The translations under genes were made by a program, and so were the position numbers. From Arthrobacter sp. Hiyo4 (GTDB lineage Bacteria > Actinomycetota > Actinomycetes > Actinomycetales > Micrococcaceae), in NCBI GenBank assembly GCA_002370555.1, contig AP014718.1:930001-994000 (forward strand): DNA of 64,000 nucleotides, in the 5' to 3' direction. Below, piece by piece: positions 1-10,780 of the stretch (positions are counted from its first letter, which is position 1; the number at the start of each line of letters is the position of its first letter). The notes beneath the pieces were generated by a model. That model ran no database searches. It was not told the DNA's origin and was given only the letters and a program-made list of their open reading frames with translations.

Positions 1-1325
1 CGCGGTCGTTGGTGGCCGAGTACCAGGCCAGTCCCGTCACGGTGCAGAAGGCGCTGCAGACGCTCACGGCACAGGGACTGATCGAGAGCCGGCCTGGCGT
101 CGGGACCTTTGTGCGCGCCGTCCGGAGCGCCCGTCCCTCCGACTACGGCTGGCAGACGGCGGCACTCCGTTCCCCGCTGGCGCCCCCGCCCCGGCGTCCA
201 GCACCATGCGCAACGTGGCCAACGATGCCATCTCCTTCCACTCCGGCTACCCTGACCGCGAACTCCTGCCCGAGCGGCTGGTGCGGGCCGCCCTTGCCCG
301 GGCAGCCCGCGGCGGCGCCGCCTTGTCCCGTCCGCCCGCAGCCGGTCTGCCGGAACTGCAGTCGTGGTTCGCGCACGAACTCGGTGCCTCGACACCGGCC
401 GGGACCACCCCGCCGAACCCGAGCGACGTCGTCGTACTCCCCGGCAGCCAGAGCGGGCTGAGCTCCATCTTCAGCGCGCTCGCGGGCCGCGGACAGCCGC
501 TGCTGATGGAATCGCCGTCCTACTGGGGTGCCATTCTGGCAGCGGGGCAGGGTGGCGTGCGCATTGTCCCGGTGCCCAGCGGACCGGTGGGACCGGACCC
601 GGCGGAACTTGCCCGCGCCTTTGACGAGTCCGGCGCCCGGTTGTTCTACGCGCAGCCCAACTACGCCAACCCCACGGGCGCGCAGTGGTCTGCCGAACGG
701 CGTGAACAGGTCCTGGACGTGGTGCGGGCGAAGGGGGCGTTCCTTGTGGAGGACGACTGGGCGCACGACTTTGGCATCACCTCCGACCCCGTGCCCGTCG
801 CCTCCCGCGACGACTCCGGCCACGTGGTCTACCTGCGCTCGCTGACCAAGAGCGTGTCACCCTCGATCCGCGTCGCCGCGGTCATAGCCCGCGGCCGGCG
901 CGGGAGCGCATCCTGGCGGACCGGGCCGCCGAATCGATGTACGTGAGCGGGCTGCTCCAGGCGGCAGCGCTCGACGTCGTCACGCAGCCCGGGTGGCAGA
1001 CGCACCTTCGCAGCCTCCGCCACCAGCTCGAGTCCCGCCGCGACCTGCTGGTCACCAGCCTGCGCCAGCACGCCCGCAGGCGCACATCGAGCAGGTTCCC
1101 AAGGGCGGCCTGAACCTGTGGGCGCGGCTGCCCGACGGGACCGACCTCGAACGGCTGACCCACGACTGCGAAAGCGCCGGGGTGATCATCGCCGCCGGCA
1201 ACGAGTGGTTCCCGGCCGAGCCGGCAGGTCCGTTCATCCGGCTCAATTATTCGGGGGCAAATCCGGGCGCCTTCCCGGAAGGCGCCCGGATTATAGGCCA
1301 GGCACTGGAACGGACCAGGGGCTAG
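1..1325 (+). CDS. MocR-type GntR/aminotransferase regulator, 5' partial, frameshifted
   Basis: The N-terminus is cut by the window edge. The visible start carries the end of a GntR winged helix (SPVTVQKALQTLTAQGLIES, then RPGVGTFV). A fold-type I aminotransferase domain follows, with LPGSQSGLSSIF, the YAQPNYANPTG segment, VEDDWAHDF and the likely PLP-binding lysine in SLTKSVSPSIR. It ends with FIRLNYSG. MocR regulators use the PLP domain to sense an amino compound or a vitamin B6 form; the ligand cannot be told here. The reading moves through three frames, with breaks near 190, 893 and 1077. All three parts are conserved, so sequence error is more likely than decay. The stop at 1323-1325 lies beside a convergent secreted-protein gene. 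Confidence 0.8.
1260..1292. repeat. 33-bp perfect palindrome inside the 3' end of the MocR gene
   Basis: Two 14-base arms (AATCCGGGCGCCTT and AAGGCGCCCGGATT) flank a 5-base centre. The palindrome lies within the last codons of the regulator (region ANPGAFPEGARII), about 30 bases before its stop and the convergent gene end at 1329. It would form a very stable RNA hairpin on both strands and could act as a bidirectional terminator, although no T-run follows. Confidence 0.5.
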
Positions 1326-1328
1326 GAG

Positions 1329-1856
1329 TCAGCTGGCCAGTTCAGCGCAGACGTCGCGCTCCTGGCCCGAGGTGCTCACGAGGGTGAAAACACCTGTGGC
1401 CGGGTCGATGTTGTAGACGATCATCCCGATGTAGTGGGTGGTGGTCGGTCCGGCTGGCACGTCGCTTGGGAACATGATGAGGCCATTGTGGCCCGTTGCG
1501 GTCACTGTCAGCGTTCCGTCGGGGTTGACCACGGTTTCCGCCACAGATCCGTCCGTGCGGATGGTGACTGACTCGCCTTCCACCGGCTTCTTGGGCTTCA
1601 TTCCGTAGTTTGTGTACGTCAGGAGCACACCTTTCCCTGCCGTGAGCACGCGAACCGTATTGCCATTCTCGTCGACGAATTCAATAGTGTGCAGGTTTCC
1701 TCCAGTCCACGACACCCCGAGGTTGAACGCACATCCGGTTCCCGCGGGGAGGATGAAGGAGACGTCGTCGGCCAAGGCCGGCTGCACGGGTGCCACGAGG
1801 GCGGCTGCTGCAAGGGCAGACAAGGCCAGTCCGCGGGTGATGGTGGTGGATTTCAT
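1329..1856 (-). CDS. Secreted protein of unknown function
   Basis: The gene encodes 175 residues. The start at MKSTTITRG is chosen because a GAAAGGA ribosome binding site sits six bases upstream; an upstream in-frame start would add 13 residues without one. A signal peptide is clear: basic start, hydrophobic stretch LALSALAAAALVAPV and an ALA-D cleavage site near residue 30. The mature part (about 145 residues) looks beta-rich, with two cysteines, one in GTGCAFN and one near the end in ERDVCAEL, that could form a disulfide. I do not recognise a named domain. Its 3' end faces the MocR regulator. The 240 bases upstream, towards the AfsR-like gene, hold the promoters of these two divergent genes, but no motif stands out. 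Confidence 0.7.
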   Translation of the reverse strand: MKSTTITRGLALSALAAAALVAPVQPALADDVSFILPAGTGCAFNLGVSWTGGNLHTIEFVDENGNTVRVLTAGKGVLLTYTNYGMKPKKPVEGESVTIRTDGSVAETVVNPDGTLTVTATGHNGLIMFPSDVPAGPTTTHYIGMIVYNIDPATGVFTLVSTSGQERDVCAELAS

Positions 1857-2099
1857 GGGATTTCCTTTCGAACGTATATCGGATGGGTGACTCAAGCGTG
1901 GCTCGCAGGGCTTAACCGGACCTTAATCGTGGCCGGGGCTCTGGACCGTCCGCCCGCCGCAGGAGCATGATGGGGTTGATGCGGCCCCTTGGGCCCATCG
2001 CGTGTCAGGGCGGGCGTATGGGGTCGCTGGTCGATGAGCTCCGCGGGACCGGGCCGGTCAGGTCCGGACCAGCGGCCGGTCGGTGAGGGGTGCTTGGCG

Positions 2100-5067
2100 A
2101 TGGGCGCACTGTGGATCAGGACCCTGGGCCCGCTGGAAGTCGTCGCCGGCGGGACGCCGGTTGCCGTTCGTGCAGGCCAGCAGCGAATTGTACTGGCCTG
2201 CCTGGCCCTACGGCCAACTCGATGGTGACCTCTGACTTCCTCATCGAGGCACTCTGGGCCGGGAACCCGCCCGCCAAGCCCGGACCACAGCTGCAGGTGT
2301 ATGTCGCGAACCTGAGACGAGCCCTGGACCCAGATCGATCAAAAGATGTGACATCCCATTGGCTATCCAGCCGGCCGGGCGGCTACATGCTGACTGTTGC
2401 ACAGGACGAGCTCGATCTTCTGCGGTTCCGTGAGCAGGTTGCAGTTGGCGAACTGGCTGTCCAGGCCGGGGATTTGGCGGGAGGCGCGGAGTCTCTTCGC
2501 CTGGCCGTGGAGCTCTTCAGTGGGCCGGCGTTTCCCGACCTGGCGGACATGGAGCTGTTCCAGCCGGAGCTGGACGAACTCCGGGAGAGCCGCCTTGACG
2601 CCAACCAAGATCTCATCGACGTCGAGCTCGCCTTGGGCCGGCACGGCATTTTGGTGGGGGAGCTGCAGCAGCTGGTGTCCCGGCATCCATACCGGGAACG
2701 GCTGTGGGCTTCGCTGGTGCTCGCCTTGTACCGCTCTGACCGGCAGGCCGATGCTTTGGCGGCATGCCGTAAAGCGCGGAGCATCTTCGTCGAGGAACTG
2801 GGTATTGATCCCGGTGCACGCCTGCAGGAACTGGAAGGCCAGGTCCTGCGGCAGGATGCCTCTCTCGCTGCACCTGCTGCTGACGGGCACCGCCGCATCA
2901 GGCAACGGCTGAACAACCTTCCGGCCGAACTTACCCCACTGGTCGGGCGCGATGCAGAACTGGCCGAGTTGTGTTCCCTCTATCGCTCGGAGCGCTGCAG
3001 ACTGGTCACCATAACGGGCGCCGGCGGGACCGGCAAGACCCGATTGGCCTTGGCGGCAGCGGCGCAACTCGGTGAGCAAATGGCCGACGGCGTGGGTTGG
3101 GTCAATCTCGCCCGCTCACCCAGACTCAACAAGTGCCGGCCGCAGTAGCTGCTGCGCTCGGCTTGCAGGACCGGGCAGGAGAGGACCCCCTGAAGGTCGC
3201 GGCTCGCTTCTTACGCTCGCGCCGGCTGTTGTTGGTCCTGGACAATTTCGAGCACCTGGAAGAGGCCTGGCCGGTTGTGCTGGATATGCTGACCGCGGCC
3301 CCTGGCCTGCGGATCATGGCCACTAGCCGACGAAGACTTGGACTTCGCGCCGAGTACGAATACGAGCTCGCGCCGTTGGCCCTGCCTGCGTTCGATCCGC
3401 CGCTGCAACCGCGCGTGTTACGGGAAGTGCCGGCCGTGAAACTTCTCCTGGCCCGTGGACGGGCAGTTCGTCCGCATTTCGAACTCGACAACGCCAACGC
3501 AGCAGTGCTGACCCGTCTGTGCCACCGCCTGGACGGCCTTCCGCTGGCAATCGAACTGGCAGCCGCCCAGTTGCGGGATCACAGCGAGACCGAGCTCCTG
3601 GACGACCTGGAGGTCAGCCTTGCCGCGCTGCCGGCAGCCTTCCGCGACCTTCCGGACCGCCAGCGAACCGTCACGGCCACGATCGAGTGGAGTTACCAGC
3701 TGCTGGATGAAACCGAGCGGCAGCTTTTCGATCAGCTTGGCGTGTTCGCTGCTGATCCAACCGTGGCGGCAGTTAGCCGCATCTGCGGATCGACTCCCGC
3801 CACAGAGGCTGAGGCGGAAGACTTGCTGACGGGACTCGCACACCATAGCCTGCTGCGTCGCTACGCCGACGCGGCGGGAGCAAAACGCGTGTCGATGTTG
3901 CAGGCGATCCGGGAGTACGCCCGGGACCGGCTGGCGTCCCGTGGCGAGGCGGCAACGGTGCGCCGCCGGCATACCGAGTTCTACCTCGGCCTCGCCGAGA
4001 CTGTCGGCCCTCGGCTCTGGGGGCACGATCAAGTGGACGCCTTCCGGCTGCTGAATGCTGATGCACCGGATCTGCGCGCTGCCCTGCTCTGGGCCATCGG
4101 ACCGGACGGCTCTACTGACCTTGCGCTGCGGCTGGTAGGCCATCTTTGGCATTACTGGGAGCTCACAGGGGACGCGGCCGAACAGTGCGAAATCGCCCTC
4201 AAACTGGTCGCCGTCACGCCGAACGCTCCACCGGCTCTGAAAGCTCCCGCCCTCAGTGGAACAGCCACACTGTGCTGGATTCTCGGCCGCAACGACGAGG
4301 CGTCCGACTTTCATCACCGGGCGCTTGAGGCGTTCCAGGCAGCAGGCAACGATCAGGGCGTTGCCTGGACCACCATGTGCCTGGCGACGCAGGCGGCCGA
4401 GCGAGACGACGCGGTCAGCGCTCAGCGACTGGCTGCAGAAGCATTATCGCTGCCGCAATCCAGCCCCCGCACGCGCGTCGCCGCTCTGATTGTTCTTGGC
4501 CTTTCAGCCTTCTACGCCGGCGACCAAGCCCGAGCTCTTAAACTGTGCCGCGAATGCGTCGAACGTGCACGACCGCTCGGTGACCGCTGGCTTCTCGGCA
4601 TCGCGTTGGTCAACTTGGCCGAATGCACAGAGCTGGCCGGCGACCACGACACGGCAGAACAGCTGCTGTACGAGGCACTCGGCGCGGCGCTGAAGCTCGG
4701 CGCACAGGGCCACGTGGTGGCTTTCCTTGAGTCACTCGCCGGAGTCTACGCAGCGGAGCACCGGGCCGAGCTTGCCATTCGCGTGCTTTCGGCCGCCGAC
4801 GCCTACCGCACCGACCGGGGCATTCCGCTCTACCCGGCAGAACAACACCGCGTCGAATCGGTCATTACCAAGGCGCGCACCGAAGCCGGCCCGATCCGCT
4901 TCGGCCTGGCATGGGCCGGTGGACAGGCGCTGACACTCACCCAGATGCTCCTCGAGGTGCTTCAGGCTAAAAAGGAGAGTAGCCAGCAGCAACCCGCCGC
5001 CGACTTGCACTTTCATGTACCGGCTGAGCAATCTACAAAAAGTGCCCTGAATGCGGCGCCGTGGTGA
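2100..5067 (+). CDS. AfsR/SARP-like regulator with BTAD and STAND ATPase domains, frameshifted
   Basis: About 989 residues after repair. The N-terminal OmpR-like DNA-binding domain starts MGALWIRTLGPLEVVAGG and continues into QVYVANLRRAL. A BTAD domain follows (ELDLLRFREQ to VEELGIDPGARLQELEGQVL), then an NB-ARC/STAND module with Walker A GAGGTGKTR, Walker B LLLVLDNFEHL and the MATSRR motif, then a TPR-like C-terminus. Such proteins usually activate nearby operons in response to a ligand bound by the repeats. No biosynthetic cluster adjoins it, so its target is unknown. Frame breaks lie near 2213 (CGGCCAAC, one C short) and 3112 (GCCCGCTC, one C short), and adding both bases gives a complete protein. 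The start follows a GAGGGG site. Its 3' end abuts the truncated DHFR-family gene. Confidence 0.85.
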
Positions 5068-5082
5068 CCGCCGCTTTGCCCG

Positions 5083-5490
5083 CTATTCGCCCAGCAGCCC
5101 GGCGGACAGCAATTGGCGCACCACCGAGATGCTGCCGGTCACGGCGATCTCGCCGCCGTCGCGCTCTTTCAGGCCCGCCACGAATTCCTCCAGCGGGCCC
5201 TCGACCAGGTGGGAGTTCTGCCACTCGAGCGGCTGCGTCAGCGTCCTGGAGGCCACAAACTTTTCCACCGGGTTGATGAAGCCGGCGAAGTCCTCGTCCA
5301 CCGATGCTGTGGGCCAGTACCCGGCCCACTCCTGGTAGCTCACCCGGCCCAGCACCAGGGTGTCCACGCGTTCCATCATGCGGGTCAGAGCCCTGCCAAG
5401 GTCGTCGTCGAAGCTGTCGAATTGCCAGAGATACGGGTCTGAGACCACGCCGTCAACGGAGTGGAACAGGCCGGACGTAACTATGTGCAT
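5083..5490 (-). pseudogene. DHFR-family (RibD C-terminal-like) reductase, 3' truncated
   Basis: 135 residues, starting MHIVTSGLFHSVDGVVSDP behind a GGAGG site five bases upstream. The typical family motifs are present: LVLGRVSYQEWAGYWP, FINPVEKFVASRTL, EIAVTGSISVVRQLL. Members normally run about 180-200 residues and continue after the SAGLLDE segment into a strand such as L-x-L-x-V-H-P. Here the reading stops right after SAGLLGE, 16 bases from the convergent AfsR stop. No frame downstream on this strand restores the missing third. This is therefore a real truncation or an assembly junction, not a one-base frameshift. Family members bind NADPH and reduce pteridine- or flavin-like substrates; this copy is probably inactive. 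Confidence 0.65.
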
Positions 5491-5556
5491 GAGGTCCTCC
5501 AAGGGCAGGGCAGTTGGCTTCCACGGCATTGGCTGTGCCCGCAGCAGGGAAGCCCT

Positions 5557-5610
5557 GACCGGTGGTTGAGCCCGTCGAAACCTGGATCTCGACGAGCTCA
5601 ACCACCGGTC
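5557..5610. repeat. Intergenic palindrome of the GGTTGAGCC type
   Basis: Fourteen-base perfect arms (GACCGGTGGTTGAG at 5557-5570 and CTCAACCACCGGTC at 5597-5610) flank an imperfectly paired centre containing CCGTCGAAACC and CTCGACGAG. I know this kind of REP-like element as frequent between Arthrobacter genes. It sits between the divergent DHFR remnant and the membrane-protein gene. Part of a related unit recurs near 21395-21415 (ATGAGCCTGTCGAAGCCCGG). A half unit also seems to encode the tail of the glycosyltransferase at 15.9 kb. Confidence 0.7.
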
Positions 5611-5734
5611 TCAGCCGGACCGCCGTTAGGTTCGTCACCACCACCTGCGTGTTGCGCAAATCCGTGAGCCTGCAGCCGCATACTGGTGTTCATGCGGCCT
5701 CTCGCCGCACCCCGGCCAGGCAGGAGGAAAATGC

Positions 5735-6261
5735 ATGGAAACCCTGAAGAAGATCGTACGCAACCAGTACTTCCCCGCGGCCGCGGTGTTGACGGCAGTA
5801 TTGCTTTTCTGGATCATCGCCATGTTCGGCGGGCTCTCCCTGTTGAACAACAACCAGCCGCCCATGGCTACCTTGACATGGATGCTGTTCGTGTACGCTG
5901 CGGCTGTCCTGACGCCGCTGGCAGGCATTCTGGCCGGTGTGGACGTGGTCCGCCGCTGGCGCCGCAACCGCATGTACGCGTTGGGTGAGATGGCGCAGTA
6001 CGGGACCACCGAGTACGAGACGGTGCAGGACGAAGCGGTGCAGGACGCGGAACCAGCGGACGGTCAGGTGCAGGAGCCCGCAACACAGCCTGAGGCCCCG
6101 GTGCAGCCCGCCGAGCACGAAGCCCCAAGACAGTCCGCCCCAAACAGCCCGCACAACACCGCCCGGTAACCCAGCAGCAGCCCGTGAAGCGCCATCCGGT
6201 GCAGCAGCAGACCGCCAATAAGCAGCAGGCCCAGATGAAGCAGCGCAAAAAAGCCGCGTAG
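5735..6261 (+). CDS. Small membrane protein with charged C-terminal tail, frameshifted
   Basis: The start METLKKIVRNQYFPAAAVL lies seven bases after a strong AGGAGG site. Two transmembrane helices follow (about residues 13-36 and 47-67), then a basic RRWRRNR stop-transfer segment and a long Glu/Gln/Pro-rich cytoplasmic tail. The first frame ends at 6169. From about 6118, however, another frame reads through KTVRPKQPAQHRP and ends QMKQRKKAA at 6261, a basic tail of the kind expected here. The switch falls in GAAGCCCCAAG, where one extra C joins the frames. I cannot assign a function. The stop is three bases from the convergent end of the response-regulator gene. Confidence 0.65.
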
Positions 6262-6264
6262 CCG

Positions 6265-7175
6265 CTACTGCAGCGCCAGCTGCACCCGGTTCCGGCCGGC
6301 CGCCTTGGCCGCATAAAGCGCGGCGTCGGCTTCACCCAGGAGGGTGTCGGCGTTGGCCCGGTGCTCGGCCGTGAACGCGGAAATCCCGGCGCTCAGCGTC
6401 AGCTGCCCCAGCGGATCCCCGGAGTGGACAATCTGCAGCCCGCGCACGGTATTCAGCGCCCGCTCCATAAACGCCTTGGCGCTCAGCTGCGACTGGTTCG
6501 GCAGGACCAGCAGGAATTCCTCGCCGCCGTACCGGTAAACGCCGTCGCTCTTGCGCGCCGCACTCACCAGCGCCCCGCCACGGCACGCAGTGCGAGATCG
6601 CCCGCCTGGTGCCCGTAGATGTCGTTGTAACTCTTGAAGTGGTCCACATCGCACATGGCCAGGCAGTACCCCTCCGTGTACCGCTGGCTGCGCGCATGCA
6701 GCTGCTCAAGGTCCTCGGATAGCTTGAGCCGGTTGTGCAGGCCGGTGAGCGGATCGGTCCGTGCCTGCTGCGAGAGGACCTTCCGGTAATGCGCCAGGTC
6801 CGCGTGCAGGGTAGTTACCCGCAGCGCCACCAGCAGGCGTGCATGCAGGACAAACGGGTCCAGCGGCTTGGTGACGTAGTCGTCCGCCCCGGCCGCGAGC
6901 CCGGCGAGCACATCGTCCCGCGAGCCCTGCGACGTCAGCAGCACAATGTACGTGTACAAGTCCGCCTCGCGCGCCCGGATGGCCCGGCACAGCGCCAGCC
7001 CATCCATCCCCGGCATCATCCAGTCCGTGACCACCACGTCGGGTTGGTGCTCCAGGTACAGTGCCCACGCCTCGTCACCATCCGCCGCTGTCAGGCAGTC
7101 ATGCCCGTAGCGTTCGACGGCGGCGCGGGCCACCAGGAGCGAGCCCGGATCGTCATCTGCCACCAGGACTTTCAC
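6265..7175 (-). CDS. PleD-like response regulator: REC plus GGDEF diguanylate cyclase, frameshifted
   Basis: About 303 residues. The receiver domain ([12 protein letters not shown], phosphoacceptor Asp in [13 protein letters not shown], Lys in VTKPLDP) leads into a GGDEF domain beginning [14 protein letters not shown]. The active-site motif is intact as [13 protein letters not shown], and SAGIS and [11 protein letters not shown] close the domain. It should make cyclic di-GMP when phosphorylated. The GTG start overlaps the stop of the hybrid kinase gene by four bases (GTGA), so the two are translationally coupled and the kinase is the likely partner. One frame break near 6575 (after ALRAVAG, before [11 protein letters not shown]) is best explained by a missing base. 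Confidence 0.88.
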
Positions 7176-10100
7176 CGTGCCACCTCCAGCGCCAGATCAA
7201 GTTCAAAGTCCACACGCACAAGCGCAGCTTCCAGCCGGCTGACCAGCTGCGGGCCGCCGTCGAGTTTTCCGCTGCGTCCCAGGACTTCCAGTTCGCCGCA
7301 CAAGCTTGCGACGGCGGTGGCCCGATGTTGGCCGCCGCACCCTTCAGGGCATGCGCCGCCTGCGCCAAAGCGGGCCGCCGCCGTCGTCCACCGCTTCGCG
7401 CAGCGCAGCGAGCCGCGCGGGAACGTCCTTCCGGAACGCCTCTGTCGTGGCGGGCAGCAGGCCCAGGCCGTCCTCGGGCCGAGGCCGCGCAGCATGGCGA
7501 GCCGGTCCGCATCCAGCGCCGGCGGACGTCCACCGGTGACGGCCAGCAGCTGTGGAGCCTGCTGCCGGGGTGCCTCCCACTGGGGCGCCGCCGGTTCCGG
7601 TGGCGCAGGAACCTCCGTGGCCTGCTCGGGGACCCAGCGGGCCAGGGCCGCTTCAAGCTCGGCGGCGTCCACCGGTTTGGAGAGGTAATCGTCCATGCCG
7701 GCGGCGAGGCAGCGCTCCTGGTCCCCGTCCAGGGCGCCGGCGGTCATGGCGATGATGGGGAGGTGGCTGGCCCCGCCGTCGCGCCGACGGATGACGCGGG
7801 TGGCCTCGAACCCGTCCATCACCGGCATGTGGCAGTCCATCAGGACGGCGGCGTACCGCGTGCTGGCGGTGGCGGCTACGGCTTCGGCGCCGTTGGCAAC
7901 CACGTCCACCGCGTAGCCGAACTTGATCACCGTGGCGCGGGCCACCAACTGGTTCACCTCGTTGTCCTCCACTACCAGGATGCGGCCCCGTGATGCGCCC
8001 CGGAGGGACGACGCATCGGACGAATCAGCCGACGGCTCCGGGGAGGACTCGGGGACGAACCGGACGACTCAGACGACGGCTCAGCGTCGGAAGGCTGGCC
8101 GGCCCAGAAGCCGCCAGGGCATGGTGTTCACTCGTGGACATCAGCCGGATCAGGCGGTTGTAGAACTCGGAGCTGCGGACCGGTTTCATGAGCCATTCGC
8201 GGACTCCGGCGTTGGCGATCTCGGCGGCGTTGACCTGCATGGTGGACGTGAGCATGATCAGCTCGATGTCCGCCAGCGCGGTGTCGGCCTTGAGTTCGCG
8301 GGCCAGCTCCAGGCCATCGGTATCAGGCATGCAGAGGTCCAGAACGGCCAGGTGGAAGGGTACTCCGGCTGCTGCGGCTTCGTGGGCGCGGGCCAGCGCG
8401 GTGCGGGCGTCCGGCACGGCCTCCGGCTGTAGCTTCCAGCCGCGCAGCTGGGATTCCAGCACTAGGCGGTTGGTGGCGTTGTCGTCCACCACCAGGACGC
8501 GCAGCCCGGTCAGGAAACCAGCGACCGGCACAGGATCCGTGGATGGCGGTGCCACAGGCGCGGGGATGCGGAACCAGAACGTGCTGCCCTCTCCCAGAGC
8601 GCTGTTCAGCCCGATCTGGCCGTCCATGGCTTCAGTGAGCCGGCTGCAAATGGCCAGGCCCAGCCCGGTACCGCCGTAGCGCCGGGTGGTGGAAGCGTCC
8701 GCCTGCGAGAAGGATTCGAACAGGCGCGCGTGGTCGGCCGGATCGATGCCGATGCCGGTGTCACGGACTTCGAAGTAGACCATGGCAGTAGCACCGGGCT
8801 GGGCATCGGGGGTCTCCACTTTCACCTGGATGGACACCTCGCCGGCGGCCGTGAACTTCACGGCGTTGGAGGCGAGGTTCAGCAGGATCTGGCGGATCCG
8901 GCCGGAATCGCCGTGGAGCCTGGCCGGGACGCCGGGCTCGCAGTAGGCGATCAGCTCAAGGTTCTTGGCCTGCGCGGGTTCGGTCAGCAGGCCGGCCACT
9001 TCCTCCACGAGGGCGCGGGGGTCGAAGGGGCGGACATCTAGGTCCACCTTGCCGGCCTCCAGCTTGGAGAAGTCCAGGATGTCGTTGATGAGGGCCAGCA
9101 ACGCCTCGCCAGCTCCCTTGACGCCCTGCGCATACTGCTGCTGTGTCTCGTCCAGGGGCGTCTCGAGCAGCAGGGCGGTCAGTCCCACCACGCCGTTCAT
9201 GGGGGTGCGGATCTCGTGGCTCATGGTGGCCAGGAACTCGGACTTGAGGCGGCTGGATTCCAGCGCAGCCTGCCGGGCCGCTTCCAGTTCCTGATCCGCT
9301 GCCCTGCGTTCGGTCATGTCTTGGGCGATGCTCGCGACGCCGCGGATGCGTTGGCCCTCGCGGATAGGGGAAGCTGTTACGGATACCGGGACTGTGGAGC
9401 CGTCCTTGCGGACGTGTTCGCTTTCGAAGCTCTGGGCTTCCCCTCCGGCCGCGATGGACGCAAGGACTTCCGCTACCCTTCCGCGTCGTCCCGGGGCAGC
9501 AGAAAACCAGCATGCCGCCCGATTACCTCGGCGGATGTGTATCCGTAGAGCTTTTCAGCACCCGGGTTCCAACTGGAAATCAAACCTTCGGGGGTAGTGC
9601 CCATAATGGCGTTGACTGATGAGTTCACGATCGCCCCCAGGCCTTCCAGCTCAGCCGTCCTGGCCGCCACTTCCTGCTCCAGCCCGGTGGTCAGGGTGAG
9701 GTTCTCGATGATGATCAGAACCTGGCGGACCAGGATGAGGGCCCCTGTCATTCTGGCCACCACCAGCAGGAAAGGGCTGATTTCGCTGACGTGCGGAGCA
9801 GCAATCATGACCACGGCCACCAGGATCGGCGCGTAGGGCAGCAGCTCAAGGGCCAGCGCATACGTCCGGCGGTCCGGCCGCGGTTTCTCTGCATAGGGGA
9901 GCAGCGGTGCCAGCGCAATCAGGAGGAAGGCGCCGATCCAGCCCAGGGCGAGGGGGACCCGGTGACGCCCGTGACGCCGTCGAACGTCAGCCTCACGTAG
10001 GTGCTGTCCGTGACGGTGAGGACCAGAAGGCCGCCGCCGAAACACAGCCACGGCAGCCGCTCGCCGGGCTGCCGCCGCATCCCCAGGACCAGCACCAGGG

Positions 10101-10679
10101 ACGTGATGACCACGTCCACCACGGGGTAGCCTATGGTGGCGAGCCGAGTCAGGAGGTCGCCTTCGGCGCTGAGGGCCGGGCCCAGCGCGGTGTACCAGCT
10201 GACCACCAGCACGGCACCGGAAATCACCGCCGCGTCCAGGACCGTCCTGGCCAGCCCCACGCGGGTGGTGCCGCCGGGCCGCCTGAAACTGAAGAGTGCG
10301 ACGGCGGCCGGCATCGGATACGCCAGGAACAGGGCGTCCGCCAAGGAAGGGAACGGGTAGACGTGGTTGTTGGCGAGGCCGTAGTACGTCCAGACGAGCT
10401 GCCCGGCCGCCCAGACATAGGCGGCCACGGACATCAGCGTCCAGGCCCGGGCGTTAGCCCCGCCTTGGCGGCAACCCGGGCACAACTGCGGCCCGCCAGT
10501 ATGGCCGCCAGCAGGATGGAGAAATCACCCGCGACGACGGCAGCGGGAGTGCCGTTGTTGGCAGCAAAAAACACCCCAAGAATGGCCAGCACCACAGCAC
10601 CAAGCGCGATCAGCCACACCAGCGTGGCCGTGCGCGTGCCTGCGGCGGGACGTTGCTCCAGGAGACCTGTCTGAGACAC
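7172..10679 (-). CDS. Large hybrid sensor histidine kinase (TM-PAS-HisKA-HATPase-REC-REC-HPt), frameshifted
   Basis: About 1170 residues. The GTG start at 10679 follows a GGGGAGGGA site. A multi-helix membrane sensor (roughly residues 20-330) is followed by a short coiled segment [14 protein letters not shown] and a PAS domain ([20 protein letters not shown]). The kinase core has the H-box [19 protein letters not shown]-box [10 protein letters not shown] and G-boxes DTGIGI and GGTGLGLAI. Two receiver domains follow ([13 protein letters not shown] with [22 protein letters not shown] with [14 protein letters not shown]), then an HPt domain ([15 protein letters not shown]). This is a complete phosphorelay chain. 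The reading needs at least five frame corrections (near 10460, 9955, 9480, 8050 and several between 7370 and 7490). Its stop overlaps the GGDEF response regulator, its probable output. Confidence 0.88.
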
Positions 10680-10780
10680 GCGGATCCCTCCCCATCAGTG
10701 CGCCCGTCACCCGTAAAAGCTGAGACCCGGGCCCGCCCGAGACCAGGGCGGAGACGCATCCTGATGATATCCCCCACAGC

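Noticed and set aside
2363-3079. Minus-strand open frame opposite the AfsR-like gene
   Set aside because: The plus strand carries BTAD and Walker motifs. The minus frame has none.
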